Source: Euglena gracilis (Eukaryota; Euglenida; Euglenophyceae; Euglenales). Taken from it: 64,000 bases of DNA. This document shows, piece by piece, positions 18,001 through 26,603 of the stretch. The notes below the pieces were generated by a model. The model saw nothing but the letters and a program-made list of their open reading frames with translations. It was not told the DNA's origin and made no database searches. The translations under genes and the position numbers were made by a program. Each line of letters opens with the position of its first letter. The first letter of the stretch is position 1. The stretch is taken from positions 97,840,406 through 97,904,405 of the forward strand of contig CP154956.1 in NCBI GenBank assembly GCA_039621445.1, given 5' to 3'.

Positions 18001-20953
18001 GAGGAGTGGGTATTGGCAAATCCCAATCACAAAAAGAGCAGCAAATTTGTCTGCATTTTGCATTCCTTCTGGGAGGTGTTTTCGTCCCAAAAGGATGATG
18101 TTTGGCCTAAGTAATGCACCGGGTATTTTTCAGGAGCTGATGGAAATTCTAACCTCCCAGTGCAAAACGGATTTGAGGGTGAGAGAGATTTTGAAGGATG
18201 GACACCTGGCTTCTTTTTTTGATGACACAGGGGTTGGTGCAAACTCTGAGGAGGATCATTTGTATCTTTTGGAAAATTGGTTTGAAGTTTGCAGAAAGAA
18301 CCAAGTGAGAATCAAATTGAGCAAATGTTCCTTTCTGAATCAGTCCATTGACTATTTGGGTTTCTCGTTGGGATGGGGAATGTGGCAGGCAAACAAAAGA
18401 AACATTGAACCAATTCTGAGTTTTCGAGTTCAGAATCAAAGGGATTTGAGGCGAATTTTGGGAGCCATGAATTTCTACCGCAGACACGTGAAAGGTTTTA
18501 CTTTTGACTCAGCCCCGCTCACAGACCTTCTGAAAAAGAATGTGAAATGGAGGTGGACTGAAAAGGAGGAGAGTTGTTTGAATGCATTGAAAAGGAAATT
18601 GTCTTCTCTTGATGTTTTGGGTACCCCCAGGAGTTCAGGAGAGATTGTTTTGGTGACTGACAGTTCGGATTTGGGAGGTGGTTCAGCATTGTTTCAGTGG
18701 CAAACCCTCCAACAAACACAAATTCCTGAGAATTTTCGAACAAGTGGTGTGAAGGTGGATGGGACCCTGAAAAACAACTACCCCAGTGAAATGAGGTTGG
18801 TGCCCCTGGGCCACTACAACTGGAAATGGAGTGAGGCAAGAAAAAAATACACTACCTGGGAAAAGGAAATTTTGAGTGGTGTGCTGACCATTGCTTCACA
18901 AACGAGGATTTTGCAAAATCTGCCAATTGTGTGGATGACAGACAATGAGGCAGCCACCTCTTTCCTGAAGGGTGAACCCCCCCTCAACAAAAGATTGAGA
19001 AGGATGTATGTGTTTTTGAACCAGTTCAAACTGAATATCGTTCATGTGGCAGGTTGCAAAAATGAATTGTGTGATTTTTTGTCTCGTGCTGATTTTGAGA
19101 ACAAATTTGAAATTCATTTTGAGGAAGAAGCAAGGAACGCTTTTCAGAAAATGGATGTGCAGCTTGACCTGTTTTTGCAGAAGATTTTCAGTTTGTCCCA
19201 CAGAGTGCAAGTGTCAGAAAAGGATTATTTGAATTCAGAGCTGAAGGATTTTTGGGAAAAAGTGGAGGTTTCAAAACCCTGTTTCATTGACAATGAGTTT
19301 TGGTTCAGATCTGCCAAGGCCATGTATTGTGAAGGAAAATTGGTTGTTCCGTCTCATTTGTTGAAAGTTTGTTTGGATGAATGTCACAAGGCAAGCAACC
19401 ATGTTGGTGCTGAAAGGACTTTGTTGTTCTTTTTGAGCCATTTTCAGTCCAAGGTTTCCAAGAAAGACATGTTGGAAATTTGCAGGGCCATTGTGATGAC
19501 ATGTGAAATTTGCACCCTTTCAAAACAAAACCGCCCCAGTGACCGTGGAAAGGTGGGTTCTTTACCGATTCCAACAGTGAGCAATGAAGTTTTGTGTTTG
19601 GATTTTGTGCAAATGGACCCCTACAATGGTTTTGACTATGTGCTGACTTTGGTCGACAATTTGTCCCATTTTTGCCAATTCATCCCCACACAGAAAACGG
19701 TAACCGGAGAAGGTGTTTTGAGGCTTATTTTGGACCGGTGGATTTCTGTTTTTGGAAAACCGTCTGTTGTGAGGTCTGACAACGACGTGCGATTCAGACA
19801 GCCCAGTGGTTTTTACCAGACAGCCCTGAAAGCTCTCGACGTGAAATTATCGTTTTCTCTGCCCCGGAACCCCCGATCAAACGGTTTGGTTGAAAATGTC
19901 AATAAAATGTTCTTGCAGAATATGCGAGCATTGAGTCTGTCTTCCAAGGACAAAAATTGGGTGCAGCTGATCACGTATTGCACATTTTTGATGAATTCGC
20001 AGATTTCCCCCACAACAATGTTGTCACCCCATGAAATGTTTTTGGGCAGACCAGCTTGGAGGTTGGAATTACCCCCAGAACCGGTGACAAATCCAGAAAC
20101 CCATTCTTGGCTTTTGACACAGATGGAAATTCAAGAAAAAGCTTCTCAGAGATTGAAAGAATTGAGGAAAAAAGATTTTGAGAGTGCCAACAAAGGGAGG
20201 GTACCAGCAAAAATTGAAGAAGATGACTATGTTTTGGTGCACAACAAAAGATGGCCAAACAAATCATGGCCCAAGCTTTCCCCCCCCTGGCAAGGACCTT
20301 TTCGGGTTCTCAAATCGAGGTTCAATTCAGTGCAAATTGCAAGCAGTCCATCTTTGGGAGGGGTCATTGATGTCTCTTTGGGTTTGTGCAAAAGGTGGGA
20401 GGTTGCTTTGCATGAAGAAAGCCTTTTGGAAGAAGACCCAGACCTTTTGACCGGTGATGTGGCTGTGGGAGACCCAGTGGAGGGTGACACCCCCATGCCA
20501 GACCAGGGAGGGGATCCCCCCCTTCAAATGTCAGAAGAAGAACAAGCACAATTGGGTTTTTACAATGTTTACAAGATTTTGAAGCACAAGTACCAAGGGG
20601 GATGGAAATTTTTGGTTTGGTGGGAGAATTTTCCGGCAAGCAGCAGTACATGGGAGCCTGTGGCTTCCTTTGTGCAACCAGGAGGCAGAATGAATGAGGT
20701 TTTCAAGAATTATTGTGTGGATCACAATTTACAATCGATCCTACGCCAGGCGCTCAGAATGTTTTGCGACGTTTCAGAATGCGAATGGGGGTTGGCATCG
20801 CAAGAGACAGCCTGGCCTCCCCCCAAATGTTTTGATCGTGCTTTCAGTCACGCGGGAGGAAAGTCAAGCCCCCCAGGGGGCCTTTTGGATGGTTTTTCGG
20901 GTCAGGAGACACCAACCCGCCTCGCCATGGGTGGATTGTTGTCTAACCTTTGA
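15014..20953 (+). CDS. Family B Gag-Pol polyprotein (1,979 aa)
   Basis: One ORF encodes all functions. Gag occupies residues 1-290 with a GKGKGKGKG tract. A zinc knuckle CRFCHKKGHYEDRC follows at 300-313. The aspartic protease has ILDTGATITA (D387). A Dam-like domain carries LWANPPFS (N569-F572). The RT catalytic box reads FFDD (D1070, D1071) where YxDD is usual. RNase H has VTDSSDLGG, an E in TWEKEI and WMTDNEA. Integrase has an H/H..C/C zinc region near 1450-1500 and a catalytic triad D1530, D1589, E1627. A C-terminal chromodomain spans about 1850-1910 (YKILKHKY, FLVWWENF, STWEP). The order protease-RT-RNase H-integrase-chromodomain is that of Ty3/gypsy chromoviruses; the Dam-like insert between protease and RT is unusual. 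No frameshift separates gag and pol, so the Gag:Pol ratio must be set otherwise. Confidence 0.93.
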   Translation: MSSIEDLERRLQELEIKSASSSQSVFTPVNPITQAETFLKQIVEPNSSNPSQSSTQSSRLPPVKLPEFDGANWPEFLKDFGRWLRLTGAVAFGNVQKKDWLLECCTPKVKKLVEKVMDENDDFEKVLLEIANLFPTLENDMTLRSAIDKLPALSQNPEPQDIKKLFIELDNLMARLSPQAMSEQEKFLVLLRKLHPRMYADIRADRFYKHRSETFTDLRKTILEKSSEDWLERNLLKKENLRPLIERPPDQSEKVGENVPESGKGGKSGGKGKGKGKGKGKGERKVDDTPAPRFGATIFCRFCHKKGHYEDRCWSKEKFEKKKAAAQKGAGKGTPSVQPQGVQTQVTPQGENPKKRKADALQLLQMVCKTYLLPVKVYGKEIQAILDTGATITAVSKKCVPENKIQRSAAVPLQIGNGEYIFSEGVCEVSLELGRKTLRLKAVVVETNAFEAVLGTDFTESEFFGGLLTRPPRIIIDGEEFLLQSHDGDHTIKRIFRLFKTESYTLVKPVKSKALDELKISEGQICIDLFANHLNHTQSLYMTKGNSAYRYSWERLLCDIGASKFLWANPPFSQLSKVVTTLCIEETKMVLVHPDWVDQYWSPLLERVTVARVKISSGVPLFVGDRCKKVLPSPLWNTFVSVVDTVQFKVHFELLDPKIVSWLRKVSRNWSLDELRGEIRKYPTVDDGIQVDIPDVPDVPPLQQATQPASPPADKQVFESPSFPLENVPPKESDEKVKEWLDNVVVFEPMNEHENINFLAELTKDIESELSLFQEVRKDVEVMFFQLAQPVEDVQFAKPVKTPKATIKMDELKSISQVLHEKIWTLEAQKKADEKSSKLFTENLSGEFEKEVEKFRDHPRLYELLVKFSDVFGPLPTISESSPLPVLMDIELKPEWEGKPLRQKCWPMPQEDEKEIDLQCEELLKSGLIEQFPVGEIPQVCSPTFLVDKKGSSTRRMVIHYGKLNARSKAHAGYLPSMEVLIESLAKCRWKSTLDMRSGYWQIPITKRAANLSAFCIPSGRCFRPKRMMFGLSNAPGIFQELMEILTSQCKTDLRVREILKDGHLASFFDDTGVGANSEEDHLYLLENWFEVCRKNQVRIKLSKCSFLNQSIDYLGFSLGWGMWQANKRNIEPILSFRVQNQRDLRRILGAMNFYRRHVKGFTFDSAPLTDLLKKNVKWRWTEKEESCLNALKRKLSSLDVLGTPRSSGEIVLVTDSSDLGGGSALFQWQTLQQTQIPENFRTSGVKVDGTLKNNYPSEMRLVPLGHYNWKWSEARKKYTTWEKEILSGVLTIASQTRILQNLPIVWMTDNEAATSFLKGEPPLNKRLRRMYVFLNQFKLNIVHVAGCKNELCDFLSRADFENKFEIHFEEEARNAFQKMDVQLDLFLQKIFSLSHRVQVSEKDYLNSELKDFWEKVEVSKPCFIDNEFWFRSAKAMYCEGKLVVPSHLLKVCLDECHKASNHVGAERTLLFFLSHFQSKVSKKDMLEICRAIVMTCEICTLSKQNRPSDRGKVGSLPIPTVSNEVLCLDFVQMDPYNGFDYVLTLVDNLSHFCQFIPTQKTVTGEGVLRLILDRWISVFGKPSVVRSDNDVRFRQPSGFYQTALKALDVKLSFSLPRNPRSNGLVENVNKMFLQNMRALSLSSKDKNWVQLITYCTFLMNSQISPTTMLSPHEMFLGRPAWRLELPPEPVTNPETHSWLLTQMEIQEKASQRLKELRKKDFESANKGRVPAKIEEDDYVLVHNKRWPNKSWPKLSPPWQGPFRVLKSRFNSVQIASSPSLGGVIDVSLGLCKRWEVALHEESLLEEDPDLLTGDVAVGDPVEGDTPMPDQGGDPPLQMSEEEQAQLGFYNVYKILKHKYQGGWKFLVWWENFPASSSTWEPVASFVQPGGRMNEVFKNYCVDHNLQSILRQALRMFCDVSECEWGLASQETAWPPPKCFDRAFSHAGGKSSPPGGLLDGFSGQETPTRLAMGGLLSNL

Positions 20954-21239
20954 AGGCTTTCAGTCACAAACCTGCCATTGATGCGAGGAGTTTCGCCCAG
21001 GTTTGTGTTACTTTTGAATGGCAAGCCAACCACGAAGTGAAGGGACCACGGTGAACGTCGGAAGTAACCTTTTTTACCTTCCTTTGTGTTGACATTTGTC
21101 GTTCTGAACCTTTTTTGTGGACAATTCGTGTTGAACACCATTCATTCGTGCTTGAACCATAGTAAAGCCATTTTGTTTGTGGTGTGATGCCGTTTCGTCC
21201 TGTGCCTGTGGCGCCGCGTCCTCCGGCATGGGGGGCGTG
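20954..21239 (+). other. Family B 3' noncoding region
   Basis: From the stop codon to the 3' LTR. It includes a short G-run (ggggggcgtg) just before the LTR that may act as a weak polypurine tract. No gene is seen. Confidence 0.6.
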
Positions 21240-21430
21240 TGCGGACTATTTACTAACCGCCTGAACCGAACTTTGTATTCCTAATTCGAACCTTTCCTCC
21301 TGTGCAGACTGCTGGCTCTGGTTATGTCTTTACATTGATTGTGTTACGTCTTTGGGGACAATTGGGATATCAAGAAAAATTGGGAATCCGAGGATTTCAA
21401 TAAAAACAAAAGAATATTCTGAGACGTCCA
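21240..21430 (+). repeat. Family B 3' LTR
   Basis: 191 bp, the same sequence as the 5' LTR when compared base by base by eye. Followed at 21431-21435 by the second gtttc target duplication and then by family A gag sequence. Confidence 0.95.
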
Positions 21431-23527
21431 GTTTCCTGCGGGCTGGCCCCTCAGGGCTGGCCGTGGCTGGGCCAGGGGTTGTGGGGTCCCCATCCCCGTT
21501 GGCCAGGCCTGGGGTTCTAGGGTCCCCGTCCCGTGTTGTCTTGTGGGCTGGCCCCTCGGGGCTGGTGGGGGCTGGTTCTGGGGTTGTGGGGTCCCCGATC
21601 CCCGTTGGCCCGCGGCCCTGTCCACCCCCTGGGGGGGTTGTTCTGTTCGTTGGGCCGTTGTGGCTGCCCCTGGCTGTCCAGCCTGGGTCCTCGTGGGAAA
21701 CCCGCCGGCCAGGGGGCTGGCCCCTGACTCTGGCCCGAAGGCCCCTGTGCAGGCTGGGCGAGAGGAAATGCTTAAATTTTCGAAAAGTTTGGGTATTTCA
21801 GCCAGGCTAGGGCTGGGGGTTGTGATTTGCTGGGTGTTTTGCCTTTCCAGTTTTTCAGTCAGGTTTTCAGTCGTTTTTGTCACAGTACTGATTTTTCTGT
21901 CCAGGGTCACCAGCTGTTCTGTCCACCGTTTCTGCTGTGTTTGCAGTTCCGTGGTCAGAGAATGTAAATGCTGCCAGATGCCGTTGTCATGTGTTTCTCG
22001 TTCTGCAGTTTTTGTTGTCAGACCAGCCAGTTTTGCTTCCAGTTGACCGACCCTGGTTGTCATTGAGCCAATGGCAGATGTCATTTCCAGCCATTTGGCA
22101 TGTTCAGATGTGGCATGTGTTCCCGTTTTAATGGCCCCTTTTTGCAGTTCACCCAGCAGGTTTTGAGTCGTTTGGGCTGTTTCGTCCACCCTGTGACCCA
22201 GGTTGCCGACCTCCAGGTTCAGGCGTTCAGTGCGTTGTTTGTGTTTTTCTTCGTTGGAGGTCAGAGTTTCCACCTGTCGTTTCAGTCTGCCGATTTCCTC
22301 GTTCAGCTGTGTAATCTGCTGCTGCTGATCTGGGATTTTCTGCAGTTCGACCAGTTTTTTGTGCAGGTAATCACAGTTTTGAATGGTTGTTGTCGTTTTT
22401 GTTTCCTGCTGCTGAACCCGTCCTGCCAGATTTCCGATTTCACTGCCCATGTCCTTCTGAATTCTTTCCACCACACTGCTGATTTCGCCTCTGAGGTTTT
22501 CAACTTTTCTGGACACTGTTGCCACAGTTTCGTCCACTTTGCTGTTCACCGTTTGGACTCCGCCTGTGATTCCTGCGACCCGTTCTTCTGCCACAGCCAA
22601 TCTCTGTTGCAGTTCTGCAGTTGTTTTTTCGTTTTCTCGCTGTCGGTGTAGTAAACCAACCAGATGTTCACCCTGGTTCTGTGCGTTTCCACCTGCCATC
22701 TGCAGAAAACTGTGAAATTCCCTGAGTTTTTCACCCAGTGAGCCAGACATTTCCCTGATTTCTGTGATCTGCTGTGACATTCCGTTGAAATGTTCCTGGT
22801 ACAGCCTGTTCTGGTTCACTGTCACCAGTTCCATGTTTGCTTGGGTTGTTGCCAGGACTGTCGTCAGTTCTTCGTGTCTGCCGTTTATTTCTGTCATGAG
22901 TGCTTCACCCTGTCTGTTGACTGTTGCGTGCAGTTCGCTGACCCATTCCGTCGTTGTTTGCTGTAGCTGCTGCAGTGTTTCTGCCGTTTGCTGATTCGTC
23001 TGTTCAGTTTTGTGTCTGAACTGTTGAAATTCCTGGGTCAGCTGTCCAGTTTCGTACGCAAAGTTTGACCACCAGTCCCAGTCAGTGTTCTGGTTCTGTG
23101 GTTCCGGCTGTGGAATCTCGTACGAGCTGTACGATGGTTCCTGGTACGAAGTTTCAGTTTTCACCCTGGAGGCGGTCTGGTTGTTCCGGGCTCTGTCGTA
23201 CCGCCACCAGTGCAAAACTCTGGGTTCCTGGTTGCTGTGCTGTTGCGGTTTGCCAGTTTTGGTCGTTCTGAGTGTCCGTTTCTGGCTGTTGGTACCAGTT
23301 TTGTGGTGCAAACACCTGTTCGTCGAAGTACGGTTCGTTGTTTTCGTCCAGTTCTGCGTAATTTGGTGCTGGACCGGTCTGTTCGGTGTCGTCCTGGTCC
23401 ATGTGCACCATGGCAATGACACGTGGGCTGCCATTGCATGTCTGTGGCACTGTAATGTCTGTGCCGTTTTGTTGAGTTTCAGTCCACCTGTTGCTGTCCA
23501 GTGATTGGTACATGGCGGCAAAACCAT
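21431..23527 (-). CDS. Family A Gag coiled-coil segment, copy 2
   Basis: Better-preserved version of 4367-6076. The open frame runs 23527-21344 (its last about 29 codons lie inside the family B LTR). It shows an acidic Gln-rich start, then continuous heptad-like coiled coil (TETLQQLQQTT-type, VSRKVENLRGEISSVVERI), then a Pro/Gly linker interrupted by the family B insertion. It reads straight through the region that is frame-altered in copy 1. The true N-terminus belongs to the overlapping 23154-23912 frame; one extra T near 23160 separates the two. Confidence 0.65.
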
Positions 23528-23912
23528 CTGCCGGCTCCACCACCCTAACGATGGCGGTTAAGGCAGCTGGCATTTCCAGTGTTTGGTTCAGGGCTGGGAA
23601 GCCATCCGCCTGCTCCACCACCCTAACGATGGCGGTTAAGGCAGTTGGCACATCCAGTGTTTGGTTCGGGGCTGGGCAGCCATCCGCCGGCTCCACCATC
23701 CTAGCGATGGCAGTTGAGGCAGCAGGCATGTCAGCGTCAGTTTTTGCAGTTTCTTGTCGTTTTTCAGCTTGTTGTTCGTAGCCGCATGTTGGAGGGGAAT
23801 CAAAGTTGGGCAGTCTACCTCTGCTACCATGTTGTAACCGTGGTGCCCGCCCTCGAGTTTCCAGTTCCTCGGGGCCGGCACCCCGTTGCGTAGGATCTTT
23901 AACCCTGCCCAA
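23154..23912 (-). pseudogene. Family A Gag N-terminus with repeats, copy 2
   Basis: Same 26-residue triple repeat as copy 1 (period 78 bp, 23528-23761). The ATG equivalent to the copy 1 start is followed directly by TAA where copy 1 has CAA, so this copy cannot start there. The downstream frame is lost near 23160. Otherwise near-identical to copy 1. Confidence 0.65.
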
Positions 23913-23914
23913 TG

Positions 23915-24329
23915 TGTTTTCAATTCCCCTCGCGGCTTGTTTTAAAAATTACATTTTCTTTTGTTTTTAGGGTGCTTTGGGTGAAATGAGGTGGGTTGGC
24001 TCAAAGTTTCACACCTCGTATTTGCCAAAAGTTTAAAAATCCCACAAATCCAACAGCACAATACAAGCAAACCACAAAGGAAGTGAGTACCAAAGTCCAA
24101 AAGTCCAAACCAAGGGTAAGATAATGATTGGTTCCAGATAATTGATGATAATTGATCCCAGATAATTCTTGAACAACTGACAGAATGAGTGACAGAGACA
24201 GAGCCCTGTGCAAACAGATAGGGTCAGCAATGCTAAATCCTAATAAGATTTGCCTAGTCCTAGCTGCAGAGTCATCAGGCTGGGCAGTTAGGTTAAGTTG
24301 TTTTGGGCACTCAGCACCCCTGACTCACA
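23915..24329 (-). repeat. Family A 5' LTR and leader, copy 2
   Basis: Noncoding. The outer end reads TGTGAGTCAGGGG on the minus strand, as in copy 1. Upstream of it the RT ORF of non-LTR element N1 begins abruptly, marking the insertion point. LTR length is not determinable. Confidence 0.6.
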
Positions 24330-26570
24330 TGGGATGAGGGTCTTCAGGGGGGCAGAGGGGTTGACCGCTGCCCACGCCATGGCGTGCGGCCTCCGCTGGC
24401 ATGCGAAACGGACCGCGTCATTTCCAACAAGGCCAGCCAAAAGCAGGTCAGCCCGGACCTTGAGGACCTCATCTGTCCACCACTTTTGTCTCACCATTGA
24501 GGGAGACAAGGAACTCACCTTGCTTGGGTCCGTTAGGAGGTCACCCACAGGCGCCACCCCTTTGGTAAGGCCCGAGACCACCAAGCCCGTCTCTCCGTAA
24601 TCCCGTGGGAGCTGGGGGCAACCCTCGGGTAGGCACAGAGTGCTATCCGCTCGTGAGAGGAAGTCAAGGATGGCCGCCCACCTTGCCGGTGCTCTGGATA
24701 CCTCTGGGTCTCGGATACCGAGCCCCCCCAGGCGGACTGGCAGGGAGGCTTGTGCCCACTGTTTATCATCCAGCGGGCGAGCGGTGATGACGGACATTGT
24801 GTCCCGAAGGAGAGTGGCAAAGGAATGGCATGGCGCCTTGGCTCCCGAGAGGTGTGTGGTTCGAAGCAGGTCGTTTACTTTGCATGCATCAAGGCATTGC
24901 CTGAGCACCGTGAACTGTAGGTGCGGCGACGGCAGCAATTGCAGCAGGTCGCACGCTTTCCGGACTCCCGAGAGGCGCTCCTCCCAAAGGACAGTGGCAA
25001 AGCCCGGGCGTCCTGCCGGGTGGCAGACGGGCACTCCTAGCGCACGGATGCCAGAGCCGGGTGTGAAAGGTTCCACTGGGATGCCCTGAAGCAGGCCTTC
25101 TCCACGAGCAACAAATGCAGGCCCCCAGAGTTTGCACTTTGTCAGGTTGAGTCCCACACCAATCTGTGGTCCCTCGTTCAGGATCAGCCGTACTGCCCTT
25201 TCGAGCTGTTCCGGCGTGCCCATGATGTGGGCATCATCCAGGTACCAGGCTTGCCAGCCCACGATACCTTGCAGCTTGTCCAAGAGGGATTGTATGCCGA
25301 GGGCAAAGGCAGCCGGGCCACACGGGTCTCCTTGCTGCACACCGGACTTGCTTCGGAGTGATGTTTTTCCGAGATACAGCTGAGAATGGCGGGCGTAACA
25401 ACTCTCCAACCATGGAAGTAGCGGGGGGCATCGCTCCGCGACTTCTGCCAGCAAATTTTCTCGAGAGATGCAGTTGAATGCGTTTGAAAAATCCACCTGG
25501 AGCAGTCCCCAATCTGTCTTTCCAACATGAGACAGGCCGTCCACTAGCTGCTGGATGCCCATTCCTATCAGAGCGCATGCATCAGGTACGCCCACTCCGA
25601 GTTGCTGAGGTAGGGCTGTGGCCAGGGACCGACGGACCTCCGGGTGGCGCATTAGCACTTTCGCCACCAGGCGGCGCAGGGTTTCCCCAGCTGCGATGGG
25701 CCGAGTGCCCTCCTCTTCTGGGGATGTCTTGCCCACAGGGTCTGTGGGTGCCCCTGTCCCGGTTTTGGTTTTTCGGAGGGGGGTCAGGCGTGCAGCACAC
25801 ATCACTTGTGCTGCCCCATTGGGGATTCCCCCCAACACGCACCCGAAGACAAACTCCGTCAACTCATCCAGGACATCCTCTGCCGAGCCCCCGGCCTCGT
25901 CGCTGAGCAAGGCCTTCAGGTGCTCAGGCCGAAGTCCTGAGGGGCCTGCTGCAGACTCCGGGCCAAAGCTACGCACTGCATGTTTCACCATACGGCGGTC
26001 GTCTCCCACATCGTCGCTGCGTGATAGTGGTTTCCACCTCGAAGTGGATCCCCTTCCGGGTTCCGCCTCTGTTGGGTGCATCCGGCGTAATCTCTCACGC
26101 ACGGCGGGATGAGCCGCGTCCTGCACTCCTTCGGAGAGGAGCAACTGGCAGGCCTTCCCCACAGCCCCTCTGGCCACCAACGTTTCCATCCGGCGGATGA
26201 AGCGTTCCGTCTGGACCTCTTCCGCTCTGCTTGCGGCGGAGCGTGTGGACACCGAGGAGACAGGGTTTGCGGCCGGCTTTTGTGACTGCTGCCAAGAGGT
26301 TGCGACTGGTTGCAGGAGATAGGCGCGTGCCCTGGCTCCGATGGCTTTCCCTAGTTGTGCCCAATGGTTTCTGCCGGCGCGTGCCAAGGGTGCCAGCACC
26401 GCCTTCGGCATACACCACAGCGCGTGCAACGACTCCCAAGAGGGGCGCTGGTTGTAGTCTCTCAGTAGAATTGCGTACATTTGAGCCACCGCCTGCACCG
26501 CACCCCGCGGGATGTGAGCGATGGTCCCCCTGAGGTCATGCGAAATCGCGTCCCAGGTCGGCTCGAGCAA
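24330..26570 (-). CDS. N1 reverse transcriptase (3' truncated)
   Basis: About 745 codons of non-LTR RT. Motifs in order: AAGPSGLRPEHL, TRPIAAGETLRRL, the motif A region WGLLQVDFSNAFNC (first catalytic D), SGVQQGDPCGPAAF (motif B), and AWYLDDAHIMG (YLDD, nt about 25230-25250), then a thumb region with LRQCLDACKVNDLLR. The enzyme would copy element RNA onto nicked target DNA. Residues beyond the thumb are lost at the family A insertion; the last about 15 codons in the open frame are family A LTR. The first codon of the frame is TTG; it is in the same frame as the 2A-bearing ORF, with a single TGA (26604-26606) between them. Confidence 0.85.
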
Positions 26571-26603
26571 AGGGCAGGGCTGAGAAAGGGGTGTTCCTTC
26601 CCG

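Larger units (their letters stand above)
14381..21430 (+). mobile_element. Family B full-length chromodomain Ty3/gypsy-type retrotransposon
   Basis: 7,050 bp bounded by two 191-bp LTRs that look identical by eye, and by a 5-bp GTTTC target duplication. It holds one uninterrupted Gag-Pol ORF (15014-20953), with a leader of about 440 bp and a 3' noncoding region of about 290 bp. It is inserted in the gag of family A copy 2, in the opposite orientation. Identical LTRs plus an intact ORF indicate a young, possibly still mobile copy. A related but diverged element supplied the B-like part of the chimera at 7640-9163. Confidence 0.95.
9163..24329 (-). mobile_element. Family A LTR retrotransposon, copy 2, split by a family B insertion
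   Basis: 5' LTR/leader 24329-23915, Gag N-terminus and coiled coil 23912-21431, interruption by the family B element (14381-21430), then Gag linker, capsid, Dam-like, broken methyltransferase, protease and RT from 14380 to about 9163. The 3' half of Pol and the 3' LTR are missing; instead B-like sequence follows in frame. Its 5' end interrupts the RT-encoding ORF of non-LTR element N1 at 24330, so it inserted into that element. Frameshifts relative to copy 1 occur near 13150, 13210, 13615, 11478 and 11085. Confidence 0.85.

Noticed and set aside
21150-21185. A possible spliced-leader relic (agccattttg) near the family B 3' LTR; a shorter ccattttgg core also occurs near 46060 and 27535.
   Set aside because: Only 9-10 matching bases, expected by chance in 64 kb; no surrounding leader or AG acceptor context.
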